NCBI RefSeq assembly: GCF_047470865.1
Contig: NZ_JAZDRH010000001.1
Coordinates: forward strand, 186,001 to 250,000
Direction of reading: 5' to 3'
Length of the DNA stretch: 64,000 bases
Source: JAZDRH01 sp047470865
GTDB taxonomy: Bacteria; Pseudomonadota; Gammaproteobacteria; Pseudomonadales; Pseudomonadaceae
The notes under the pieces are model-generated. The model was not told where the DNA came from. It was given only the letters and a program-made list of their open reading frames with translations, and made no database searches. Below, one piece after another: positions 36,722 to 45,106 of the stretch. Within the stretch, counting starts at the first letter, position 1. Every line of letters starts with the position of its first letter. Both the position numbers and the translations under genes were made by a program.

Positions 36722-37618
36722 TTAAACTTTATTAGCAACTAATCCTTGCATTATTTTCTTTAACCAAATGATGCTGGCATCTTTAGTCGCTCGTTCATGC
36801 CAGTAAAGACTCAAGGAAAGTTCAGGAACATAAAAAGGCAAAGGCAGAATGGCCAAGTCAAGCTGTTTAGCTAAGCGGCTGGGAACAGATACTGCAAAGT
36901 CTGTTGCTAATAATAGCGAACGCACCAACATATAATGACGCGAGCGCAACGCAATATTGCGTTGTAACCCTAAACGCTGCAACTGCAAGTCAATATGCCC
37001 CAGCCCTTGCTTGCGACTGGAAATATGTAAATGTTTAAGCGATAAGTAGCTGGCCAAATCAAACGGTGCCTGTAAAGCAGGGTGGTTCGGCCGCAGGACA
37101 CATACATAGTGGTCTTGCAATAAGGGCATTGACTTAAGCTGAGCATGTTGCATCTGAGGCACATCAATGGCGAGGTCTAGCTTATTGCCAGCCATTTCGC
37201 GTAATAAATCGTCTCGCTCAACCGGATAGCAGGTCAATTGTACCTTGGGAGCTTGCTCATTTAGCGCCTGCATTAATGCTGGGAGCATAATAGCCTCTGT
37301 CACATCAGCCATGCTTAATCGAAATTCGCGTTCTGTAGAGGCTGGCTCAAAAAGACTCGGTTCGTTAAAGCTAGTTTTTATTAGGGCTAACGCTTGACGA
37401 ACAGGACCAATCATAGCCTGCGCTTTGGCTGTTGGCTGCATTTGCTGGGCTGCACGAGTAAATAATGGATCATCACAGAGTGCACGTAATCTATTTAACG
37501 CATTGCTCACTGCTGGCTGAGATAAATACAGCACTTCGCTGGCTTTAGTAATGCTGTTTTGGCTGTAAATAGCTTCAAACACCACAAGCAAATTAAGATC
37601 TATTTTACTCAGTTGCAT
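36722..37618 (-). CDS. LysR-family regulator of the divergent operon
   Basis: 298 residues; N-terminal HTH (LLVVFEAIYSQNSITKASEV, residues 10-29; YLSQPAVSNALNRLRAL next) and LysR substrate domain. NodD/LinR-like subgroup by N-terminal LSKIDLNLLVVFEAI. It is divergent from the histidine phosphatase gene by 106 bp, and the gap has two inverted repeats, so it most likely controls the five-gene operon at 37725-43148. Confidence 0.87.
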   Translation of the reverse strand: MQLSKIDLNLLVVFEAIYSQNSITKASEVLYLSQPAVSNALNRLRALCDDPLFTRAAQQMQPTAKAQAMIGPVRQALALIKTSFNEPSLFEPASTEREFRLSMADVTEAIMLPALMQALNEQAPKVQLTCYPVERDDLLREMAGNKLDLAIDVPQMQHAQLKSMPLLQDHYVCVLRPNHPALQAPFDLASYLSLKHLHISSRKQGLGHIDLQLQRLGLQRNIALRSRHYMLVRSLLLATDFAVSVPSRLAKQLDLAILPLPFYVPELSLSLYWHERATKDASIIWLKKIMQGLVANKV

Positions 37619-37625
37619 AGCACCG

Positions 37626-37701
37626 ACTATTCATAAAATTAATAGTTAAATATTCGCATAATAAATTAGCTAAATACAAATTTAAGTTTTAGCCTAAAAC
37701 T
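37626..37701. promoter_or_regulatory. Inverted repeats in the LysR/operon divergent gap
   Basis: ACTATT-N9-AATAGT (37626-37646) and AGTTTTA-GCC-TAAAACT (37685-37701). The first has the dyad spacing of LysR boxes and lies just upstream of the LysR start, as expected for autoregulation; the second is 23 bp before the operon start. Confidence 0.5.
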
Positions 37702-37724
37702 AACAACAATGAAAGGGCACCCGC

Positions 37725-38402
37725 ATGGCGCATATTTATTTAGTGAGGCATGCTCAAGCACAATTAAACTCATGTAATTATGACCAGCTTTCTCCATTAG
37801 GTGAGCAACAAGCGCTCTATTTAGCACAGCATTGGAAAAACCTAGGTGTTTGTTTTGATCAAATTTACTGTGGCACCCTAGTTCGACAACAAGAAACTTG
37901 CCGCATTATTCAAGCTCACTTAGAACATAAAGACAGCGCGTATTGTGTGCCAGAACTTAACGAATATAACTTCCATCAGGTTATTCAGTGCTATCAGCAA
38001 AGTATTGGCCATAAAGAAAGCATACAACAGCTAACCTCAAAAGATCAGTTCCGCTTATTACGCTCAGCTATTGTGGCGTGGGCTAAAGATCAACTTAGCC
38101 ATACAACAGCCCCTAGCTTTAGCCAATTTGCCTTGCAAGTCACTAGTGCACGCAATCTCATTATGCAAAAGGCAGATAACGCCAAAAAAGTGTTAGTGAT
38201 TTCTTCTGGTGGCGTGATTGCCGTTTGGTTGCAAACCCTGTTGGGCTTAACGCCCACGCAAGCAATGAAGTTAAATTTACAGTTGGCTAATACTGCGGTA
38301 AGCGAGTTTTACAGTAGGGGATCTGAGATGCAGTTAATTCGTTTCAACCATATCAGCCATCTAGAACATCCACAGCGTATCAGTGCGCTGACTCACAGTT
38401 AA
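37725..38402 (+). CDS. Histidine phosphatase-family protein
   Basis: 225 residues. The catalytic RHG-like motif is LVRHAQAQ (6-13, RHA in place of RHG), followed by SPLGEQQAL (27-35) and a second histidine region VISSGGVIAVWL (about 161-172), where the usual GH is GG; the activity may be changed. First gene of the operon with an APH-type kinase. Its substrate could be the phosphorylated intermediate of the pathway or a housekeeping phosphate; not known. Confidence 0.8.
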   Translation: MAHIYLVRHAQAQLNSCNYDQLSPLGEQQALYLAQHWKNLGVCFDQIYCGTLVRQQETCRIIQAHLEHKDSAYCVPELNEYNFHQVIQCYQQSIGHKESIQQLTSKDQFRLLRSAIVAWAKDQLSHTTAPSFSQFALQVTSARNLIMQKADNAKKVLVISSGGVIAVWLQTLLGLTPTQAMKLNLQLANTAVSEFYSRGSEMQLIRFNHISHLEHPQRISALTHS

Positions 38403-38417
38403 CACTAAGGATGCCTT

Positions 38418-39434
38418 ATGTCTTCTTCACTTAATGAAACTAACTTAAATGCCTACCTACAAGAGAATCTGGCGGGTTTTACATTACCAGTAGAGTACAA
38501 AAAATTCTCAGGTGGACAATCTAACCCTACCTTTTTAGTTCGCACTCAAAGCCAGCAATTTGTACTGAGACGCAAACCAGCAGGCAACCTATTGCCATCA
38601 GCACATGCTGTAGATCGTGAATTTACTGTTATCAAAGCACTGAGCCAAAGCCAAGTACCTGTACCCGAAGCGTTACTACTCTGTGATGACGAGAGCATTA
38701 TTGGCAGTATGTTCTATCTGATGAGTTATGTAGATGGGCAAATTTTCTGGGATCCTGCCTTACCAGAATTTACAGCTGCACAACGCCCAGAGGTGTATCA
38801 AAAAATCATACAGGTATTAGCCAACATTCATAATCTGGACCTAAAAGCAGCCGGACTGACGGAGTTTGGTAAAGCTGGAAACTACTTCCAACGCCAGCTA
38901 GAACGTTGGATAAAACAATATCGAGCCAGTGAAACAGAACCGCAGCCAGTAATTGAACAGCTAATGACTTGGCTGGAAAATAACTTACCCGAAGATGATG
39001 GACAAGTTAGCTTAATCCATGGTGACTACCGCTTAGACAACTTAATTTTTGCCAAAGAAGGGATAGCGATTAAAGCGGTTTTAGATTGGGAGCTAGCAAC
39101 CTTAGGCCATCCTTTAGCTGATCTTGCGTATTTCTGCATGTGTTTACGACTTCCTTCAATTGGTCCCTATAAAGGTTTAGCAAACGTTGACCGAGCAGCT
39201 TTAGGTATTCCCACAGAGGAACAACTGAAACAGCTTTATTGTGCCGCTCGCCATATTACTGAAATTCAACATTGGCAGTTTTACTTAGCCTTTAGCTTCT
39301 TTCGTTTAACAGCCATTGTGCAAGGCGTATTAAAACGTGCGTTACAGGGTAATGCCTCAAATAAAGAAGCCTTATTGGTTGGCAAAATAGCGCCTAAATT
39401 AGCTCAAATGGCGCTCGCTAGCTTAGAAGAATAA
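38418..39434 (+). CDS. APH-family phosphotransferase (ACAD10/11-N or LvaA type)
   Basis: 338 residues of the aminoglycoside-phosphotransferase fold, closest in pattern to the ACAD10/ACAD11 N-terminal kinase: FSGGQSNPTFLV (30-41), VLRRKPAGNLLPSAHAVDREF (49-69), catalytic HGDYRLDN (201-208) and Mg-binding LDWELATLGHP (222-232). Family knowledge: human ACAD10/11 and Pseudomonas LvaA phosphorylate the 4-hydroxyl of 4-hydroxyacyl-CoA before phosphate elimination by the dehydrogenase. The adjoining acyl-CoA dehydrogenase gene fits this. LvaB, the small partner of LvaA, is not seen. Confidence 0.85.
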   Translation: MSSSLNETNLNAYLQENLAGFTLPVEYKKFSGGQSNPTFLVRTQSQQFVLRRKPAGNLLPSAHAVDREFTVIKALSQSQVPVPEALLLCDDESIIGSMFYLMSYVDGQIFWDPALPEFTAAQRPEVYQKIIQVLANIHNLDLKAAGLTEFGKAGNYFQRQLERWIKQYRASETEPQPVIEQLMTWLENNLPEDDGQVSLIHGDYRLDNLIFAKEGIAIKAVLDWELATLGHPLADLAYFCMCLRLPSIGPYKGLANVDRAALGIPTEEQLKQLYCAARHITEIQHWQFYLAFSFFRLTAIVQGVLKRALQGNASNKEALLVGKIAPKLAQMALASLEE

Positions 39435-39454
39435 AGATAAAGGAAACACTTATT

Positions 39455-40219
39455 ATGACAACTCAATTATTTGATTTATCTGGAAAAATAGCCTTAATTA
39501 CAGGTGCCAGTCGTGGTATAGGTCAGGCAATCGCCACCTTATTCGCCCAGCAAGGTGCTTATGTTATTGTTTCCAGCAGAAAACAAGCTGACTGCGAAGC
39601 TGTGGCGCAATCTATTCGTGAACAAGGCGGTCAGGCGGAAGCCTTTGCTTGCCATGTTGGCGATATGGCAGCCATTGAAGCCTTATTTGAACATATTAAA
39701 ACCAAGCATTCTCGTCTGGATATTTTGCTCAACAACGCAGGAACCAATCCGTATTTTGGGCACATTCTAGATACTGACTTAGCCGCTTACGAAAAAACAG
39801 TTGAAGTCAATTTTCGTGGCTACTTTTTTATGTCTGCTAAGGCTGGGCAGATTATGCGCTCGCAAAAACAAGGTGTGATCATTAACACTGCCTCTGTTAA
39901 TGCCATTAAACCCGGCATCACACAGGGCATTTACTCTATTACCAAGGCAGCAGTCGTGAGTATGACTAAAGCCTTTGCAAAAGAGTGCGCTCCTTTAGGT
40001 ATTAGGGTTAATGCTATTTTACCAGGCTTAACCAATACCAAACTAGCAGGCATGCTGTTTCAGCATGAAGCCATGTACAAACAATTAGTCAATGAAATTC
40101 CTATGCATCGTCATGCCGAACCTGAAGAAATGGCAGGTACTGCGTTGTATCTAGCCTCAGATGCTTCTAGCTACACAACAGGTGCTTGTATTGTTGTCGA
40201 TGGCGGTTACAGCCTTTAA
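39455..40219 (+). CDS. SDR oxidoreductase of the hydroxyacyl-CoA operon
   Basis: 254 residues, classical SDR: TGASRGIGQAI (16-26), LLNNAG (about 89-94), catalytic Ser in NTASVNA, YSITKAA (Tyr and Lys intact) and a C-terminal TGACIVVDGGYSL. Could reduce a keto-acyl-CoA to the 4-hydroxyacyl-CoA (as LvaD) or oxidise a 3-hydroxyacyl-CoA product. Lies 20 bp after the kinase and 9 bp before the dehydrogenase. Confidence 0.9.
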   Translation: MTTQLFDLSGKIALITGASRGIGQAIATLFAQQGAYVIVSSRKQADCEAVAQSIREQGGQAEAFACHVGDMAAIEALFEHIKTKHSRLDILLNNAGTNPYFGHILDTDLAAYEKTVEVNFRGYFFMSAKAGQIMRSQKQGVIINTASVNAIKPGITQGIYSITKAAVVSMTKAFAKECAPLGIRVNAILPGLTNTKLAGMLFQHEAMYKQLVNEIPMHRHAEPEEMAGTALYLASDASSYTTGACIVVDGGYSL

Positions 40220-40228
40220 GGAGTCGCT

Positions 40229-41476
40229 ATGAACTTTGCTTTTACGGAACGCGCCTTAACACTACAGCAGCGTTTAACTGATTTTATGCAACAACATATA
40301 GTACCTCGTCTGGCTGCGTGGCAAACTGAAGTTGAGGCTGGGCATTATCCTGTTTCCTTTATGCAGGACTTAAAGAACCTTGCCAAAGCAGAAGGCTTAT
40401 GGAACCTATTTTTGCCCGACTTAAAGGAAAATGAGCCAGGTACGCGCTTAAGCAACCTTGAGTATGCACCTTTAGCAGAAATCATGGGGGCTGTTCCTTG
40501 GGCAGCGGAAGTCTTTAACTGTAACGCGCCAGATACTGGCAACATGGAGCTTTTACATCTATTTGCCTCAGCAGAACAACGTCAACAATGGCTAGTGCCA
40601 CTGTTAAATGGCGATATTCGCTCTGCCTTTGCTATGACAGAGCCTGATGTCTGCTCATCTGATGCAACCAATATCCAAACGCTAATTCAAAAAGACGCTG
40701 ATGACTATGTGATTAACGGGCGAAAATGGTTCATTACCAATGCCTCCCATCCTAATTGCCAACTATTTATTGTCATGGGCAAAACCGATCCTAATGCAGA
40801 GGTGCACCAACAGCAAAGTATGATTCTTGTTCCTGCAAATACAGCGGGTATTGAAATAGTGCGCAATATTAAAGTGATGAATCACCTTTCGCCAGAGGGG
40901 CACAATGAGGTTGTTTTTCGTAATGTTCGTGTTCCTGCCGCCAATCTATTAGGCAAAGAAGGTTCAGGTTTTGCGTTAGCACAAGCGCGCTTAGGCCCAG
41001 GGCGAATTCACCATTGCATGCGCAGCATAGGCGCAGCAGAGCTGGCACTTAAGTTAATGACAGAACGTGCTATTGAGCGCAAAGCCTTTAAACAACAACT
41101 CTATCAACATGGTGTTATTAGCCAATGGATAGCCCAGTCGCGCATGGAAATAGAACAAGCTCGCTTACTGGTTTTAAAAGCTGCTTGGATGATTGATCAA
41201 TACGGCGCGAAAGCAGCCGCCAAAGAAATTGCCATGATTAAAGCCATAGTACCTAGCATGCAAGAAAAGGTCATTGATCGTGCTATTCAATGTTTTGGCG
41301 CCATGGGGTTAAGTCCAGATACGCCACTAGCAGACCTATGGGTGAATGCGCGAGCGCTACGTTTGGCGGATGGCCCTGACCAAGTTCATTTGCGTAGTAT
41401 TGCCCGTATGGAAATCAAGCACGCTAAAGAACATTTAGGCCAAAGCAGTGCTTATTTAGTGCAACGCAAGATATAA
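40229..41476 (+). CDS. Acyl-CoA dehydrogenase (ACAD10/11 or LvaC type)
   Basis: 415 residues, FAD-dependent acyl-CoA dehydrogenase fold: FAMTEPDVCSSDATNIQT (about 131-148), WFITNASHPNCQLFIVMGK (about 167-185), ARLGPGRIHHCMRSIGAAE (about 251-269) and the C-terminal QCFGAMGLSPDTPLADLWVNARALRLADGPDQVH block of the ACAD10/11 subgroup. With the neighbouring kinase it may eliminate phosphate from 4-phospho-acyl-CoA, yielding an enoyl- or 3-hydroxyacyl-CoA for beta-oxidation. This is inference from context. Confidence 0.88.
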   Translation: MNFAFTERALTLQQRLTDFMQQHIVPRLAAWQTEVEAGHYPVSFMQDLKNLAKAEGLWNLFLPDLKENEPGTRLSNLEYAPLAEIMGAVPWAAEVFNCNAPDTGNMELLHLFASAEQRQQWLVPLLNGDIRSAFAMTEPDVCSSDATNIQTLIQKDADDYVINGRKWFITNASHPNCQLFIVMGKTDPNAEVHQQQSMILVPANTAGIEIVRNIKVMNHLSPEGHNEVVFRNVRVPAANLLGKEGSGFALAQARLGPGRIHHCMRSIGAAELALKLMTERAIERKAFKQQLYQHGVISQWIAQSRMEIEQARLLVLKAAWMIDQYGAKAAAKEIAMIKAIVPSMQEKVIDRAIQCFGAMGLSPDTPLADLWVNARALRLADGPDQVHLRSIARMEIKHAKEHLGQSSAYLVQRKI

Positions 41477-41501
41477 CAACAATAGCTAAAGGGATTAATC
41501 A

Positions 41502-43148
41502 ATGCGCACAATGTTATTACCTGAAAATCATTCAGCTTATGCTTATCCGTTACTTATTAAGCGTTTACTGATGGGCGTTAAACGATTTGAGCCTAATCAT
41601 CAAATTGTCTATCGCGACCTTGTACGCTATGACTACTGTACCTTATATGAGCGTGTCTGTCGCTTAGCCAACAGCTTAACAGCGGCTGGCATAGGTGCTG
41701 GTGATGTTGTAGCGGTTATGGACTGGGATAGTCATAGGTATTTAGAGTGCTACTTTGCCATCCCAATGATTGGCGCTGTCTTGCATCATGTCAATATTCG
41801 CCTATCACCAGAACAAATTCTCTATACCATGCGTAAAGCAGAAGACAAAGCGGTGCTCGTACATGATGATTTTCTCCCACTATTGAGCGCACTTGAAACG
41901 CAGCTTCCCAGCCTAAAAACCTGTATCCAATTAACAGATAATACTCACCCAGCAGACTGTTCATTAACAACGAAGATAGGGGAATATGAGTCACTGCTGG
42001 CGCAAGCTAGCACTACTTATGACTTTGCTGACTTTGACGAAAACTCTATAGCCACTTTATTTTTTACCACAGGCACCACGGGCAATCCTAAAGGGGTTTA
42101 TTTTAGTCATCGCCAATTAGTGCTACACAGTATGAACTTAGTTAACAGCATGTCTGCTTTTGCAGGCTTTCCTATGCTGAACTCCAGCTCAGTCTATATG
42201 CCCATTACACCAATGTTTCACGTACATGCATGGGGAGTGCCCTATGCGGCCACTATGCTGGGATGTCAACAGGTTTATCCTGGCCGCTACGAACCAAATA
42301 TGCTGGCTAAATTGCTAGTCACTGAAAAGGTTACATTTTCCCACTGCGTGCCTACCTTGTTACAGATGATTATTGATAATCCAGCTGCCGAGCAACTAGA
42401 TTTATCAAACTGGAAAGTCGTCATTGGCGGCAGCGCTTTAACTCAAGGTTTAGCAAAGCGTGCCTTAGAAAAAGGCATTGATGTTTACTCTGCTTATGGC
42501 ATGTCTGAAACCTGTCCTCTGATTACATTTGCTCATTTAGATCAACAAATGCGCCAATATTCTACTGAAGAAAGCCTGCACTGGCGCTGCGCTACTGGGG
42601 TAGCAGCACCTATGGTGGAAGTTGGCTTAATGGACGAACAGGGCAATTTGCTAGCGCAAAATGGACAAGAAGTTGGTGAAGTTGTTGTACGCTCACCTTG
42701 GTTAACGCAAGGCTATTATCAAGATACTGAAAAAAGCACAGAGCTTTGGCAGCACGGCTGGCTACACACTGGAGATATTGGTTATATCGATCAAAGAGGC
42801 TACTTATTTATTCAAGATCGCCTAAAAGACGTAATAAAAACAGGGGGGGAATGGATATCCTCATTGGACTTAGAGAATTTAATTAGCCAACACCCAGCCA
42901 TACAAAGCGTTGCTGTAGTCGCTATTACTGATGACGCTTGGGGAGAACGGCCATGCGCCTTAGTAGTTTTAAAACCCCAGCAAACTACTACACCAGAAAA
43001 CATTATTAATTTTCTACAAAGCTACGTTGAAAGTGGAAAAATTAATAAATGGTGGATTCCTAAGCGTATTGAAATCGTCACTGATATTCCTAAAACCAGT
43101 GTGGGCAAAATAGATAAAAAACTAATACGTCAGCAATTAGCCTCTTAA
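41502..43148 (+). CDS. AMP-dependent acyl-CoA synthetase
   Basis: 548 residues. ATP-binding LFFTTGTTGNPKGVYFSH (about 187-204), AYGMSETCPLITF (about 330-342), adenylate motif GWLHTGDIGYIDQRGYLFIQDRLKD (about 422-446) and the acyl-activating lysine in PKTSVGKIDKK near the end. Medium/long-chain fatty-acid ligase subgroup. Last gene of the operon, expected to load the free acid onto CoA for the kinase, SDR and dehydrogenase (as LvaE). Confidence 0.9.
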   Translation: MRTMLLPENHSAYAYPLLIKRLLMGVKRFEPNHQIVYRDLVRYDYCTLYERVCRLANSLTAAGIGAGDVVAVMDWDSHRYLECYFAIPMIGAVLHHVNIRLSPEQILYTMRKAEDKAVLVHDDFLPLLSALETQLPSLKTCIQLTDNTHPADCSLTTKIGEYESLLAQASTTYDFADFDENSIATLFFTTGTTGNPKGVYFSHRQLVLHSMNLVNSMSAFAGFPMLNSSSVYMPITPMFHVHAWGVPYAATMLGCQQVYPGRYEPNMLAKLLVTEKVTFSHCVPTLLQMIIDNPAAEQLDLSNWKVVIGGSALTQGLAKRALEKGIDVYSAYGMSETCPLITFAHLDQQMRQYSTEESLHWRCATGVAAPMVEVGLMDEQGNLLAQNGQEVGEVVVRSPWLTQGYYQDTEKSTELWQHGWLHTGDIGYIDQRGYLFIQDRLKDVIKTGGEWISSLDLENLISQHPAIQSVAVVAITDDAWGERPCALVVLKPQQTTTPENIINFLQSYVESGKINKWWIPKRIEIVTDIPKTSVGKIDKKLIRQQLAS

Positions 43149-43215
43149 TATTCAGCACCACTGCAGTTGTTTTCAGATATAGTGTTACTCTTTGAAAACA
43201 ACTGCATGACTGCTT

Positions 43216-43701
43216 ATGAACATCAACACCAATACTGACTTATCTTTAATTTGGCATTGCCAGGCGTTTTCTCAACTCTCCACAGGAGAGCTGTATAATC
43301 TATTGCAACTACGCAATCAGGTCTTTATTGTTGAGCAGAACTGCCCTTATTTAGATATTGACTGCAAAGACCGTAGCGCCCAGCACTTATGGGCAGCAGT
43401 TGATAACCAAATAGTCGCTTATGCACGAATTCTTCCAGCAGGTATCAGTTTTGAACACACAGCCATCGGCCGAGTCTGCGTGCATCCAGATTTTCGTCGT
43501 GATGGGCTAGGGCGCTTATTAATGAAAGAAGCACTTAACCTTATTCACTCAAACCAGCCACAAGCATCTATTAAGATCAGTGCGCAGACCTACCTTATTC
43601 CGTTTTATCAATCCTTTGGTTTTACAGTGGTATCTGCAGAGTATTTAGAAGATAACCTGCCACATGTAGAAATGCTGCACTCATCGTCATCCCATCATTA
43701 A
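43216..43701 (+). CDS. ElaA-like GNAT acetyltransferase
   Basis: 161 residues. Pattern LRNQVFIVEQNCPYLDIDCKD (about 31-51) and HLWAA is diagnostic of ElaA; the acetyl-CoA loop is VCVHPDFRRDGLGRLLMKEAL (about 92-112). Substrate unknown. Followed after 19 bp by another GNAT gene. Confidence 0.87.
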   Translation: MNINTNTDLSLIWHCQAFSQLSTGELYNLLQLRNQVFIVEQNCPYLDIDCKDRSAQHLWAAVDNQIVAYARILPAGISFEHTAIGRVCVHPDFRRDGLGRLLMKEALNLIHSNQPQASIKISAQTYLIPFYQSFGFTVVSAEYLEDNLPHVEMLHSSSSHH

Positions 43702-43720
43702 AATTAACCCGCGAAATATT

Positions 43721-44482
43721 ATGAATAAATCCGATTTTTATGCCGCAGAAACTTACTTTTGGAGCAGTATTAGCAAGCAAACTTACCATCCATCAGCTCA
43801 TGCACACTGTTTTTTAAGCCCGATTAATACCCCATTTTTCAATTTTCTTTTTCTACATCAAGGAGCTACAGAGAAAGGCCTCATAAAAGCTGCCGATTTT
43901 TTTAATCAGGCTCAGCAATCCTATATTACAGCTATTGAAGAAAGTGCACTCTCAGAAGCACTACAACAAGCTATCAAGCAACAGGCACTCGTTTTTGACT
44001 GCTGTACTAGCGCAATGGGATTAATTTTACAGCAGCGAGCAAAACTAAAATTTGCGCCAAATGCTGATATTCGTATTGAAGCCAATACAAACTTGCTAAA
44101 CTGGAAACAACCATTAGCGAGTGCTTTTGCTATAGAAGGGGATGCTATAACCAGCCAATACCAAGCTGCCCATCAAAGCGCCTTAGATCAGCATTGCCAG
44201 TTCTATCATTTTGTTTTGTTTGCCCAACAACAAGCTGCCTGCGCGTTAACCTTATCTATTCAAGGTACAGTTGCTCGTTTAGATGACATTGGAACCCAAA
44301 CTAAAGTGCAAGGTAAAGGCTATGCCAGTCGTCTTATTGAAGAAGCCTTATGCTTTGCACAAACCAAAGGCGTTACACATTGTTACTTAGATGCTTCCAA
44401 CCAAGGGTTATCTATCTATCAAAAATTAGGCTTTAAAAGCCTATTTCAATACCATTCATATTTGCATCAAGAGGCTCAATAG
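43721..44482 (+). CDS. GNAT acetyltransferase with N-terminal extension
   Basis: 253 residues. The C-terminal half (about 160-250) has the GNAT core LDDIGTQTKVQGKGYASRLIEEAL and YLDASNQGLSIYQKLGFKSL. The N-terminal half, beginning MNKSDFYAAETYFWSSISKQ, is another, degenerate GNAT-like or unknown domain. Substrate unknown. A GAGGCTC / GAGCCTC hairpin covers the stop codon (44471-44488). Confidence 0.8.
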   Translation: MNKSDFYAAETYFWSSISKQTYHPSAHAHCFLSPINTPFFNFLFLHQGATEKGLIKAADFFNQAQQSYITAIEESALSEALQQAIKQQALVFDCCTSAMGLILQQRAKLKFAPNADIRIEANTNLLNWKQPLASAFAIEGDAITSQYQAAHQSALDQHCQFYHFVLFAQQQAACALTLSIQGTVARLDDIGTQTKVQGKGYASRLIEEALCFAQTKGVTHCYLDASNQGLSIYQKLGFKSLFQYHSYLHQEAQ

Positions 44483-44624
44483 AGCCTCATCCCCCCCTTT
44501 GCCCCACCTTTTTAGTTGCTAAATAACCTTTCAGCCTATTAACCACACCTTCTATCAGGCTTAGCATGCAGGTAAAACTGTGTAGTAGTACTCTTTTCTA
44601 AAGGCTAAGAAAGGCTAAAGAATC

Positions 44625-45089
44625 ATGAAAAATCGCGGCTTCACTCTAATTGAAGTAATGATAGTAGTAGTGCTAATTGGCATTATTGCAGCTATAGCTA
44701 TTCCTAATTTAAATCCTTTTATTAGCAAAAATAAAGCAGAAGCCATGGCTGATAATATTGAGAATTTAATTAGAAAGACACGAAATACCGCCATTGTTCA
44801 AGGACGAACCGCTAGCATCGACATTATAGGGCGTGAGTGGGTAAGCAAAGACTACAATAATACTATTATTGCAAAGGTTGAAATACTAGATGGCGTTAAT
44901 ATCAAACCAGTCAACTTTGAAAACAAAATACGTTTTGATAAGCAAGGTTTTATTTTAAACAATAGAGGCGTTATTGAGAGTCGCTCTATTTCAATTCATA
45001 TCTGCAGTGGTGAAATAGGCAAAAAACTACAACTCAAAACAACCACCTCTATTACTGTTGAAGATTCTAATGCAACTATATGCAACTAG
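44625..45089 (+). CDS. Minor type IV pilin FimT/FimU-like
   Basis: 154 residues. Class III signal MKNRG|FTLIEVMIVVVLIG with Glu5 after cleavage by the prepilin peptidase PilD, then a helical stem and a GspH/FimT-type C-terminal beta domain with a late cysteine pair. First gene of the minor-pilin operon. P. aeruginosa has both FimT and FimU in this place; only one is present here, so the finer name is uncertain. Confidence 0.88.
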   Translation: MKNRGFTLIEVMIVVVLIGIIAAIAIPNLNPFISKNKAEAMADNIENLIRKTRNTAIVQGRTASIDIIGREWVSKDYNNTIIAKVEILDGVNIKPVNFENKIRFDKQGFILNNRGVIESRSISIHICSGEIGKKLQLKTTTSITVEDSNATICN

Positions 45090-45106
45090 TAGGAAGGGTA
45101 TCTAAA

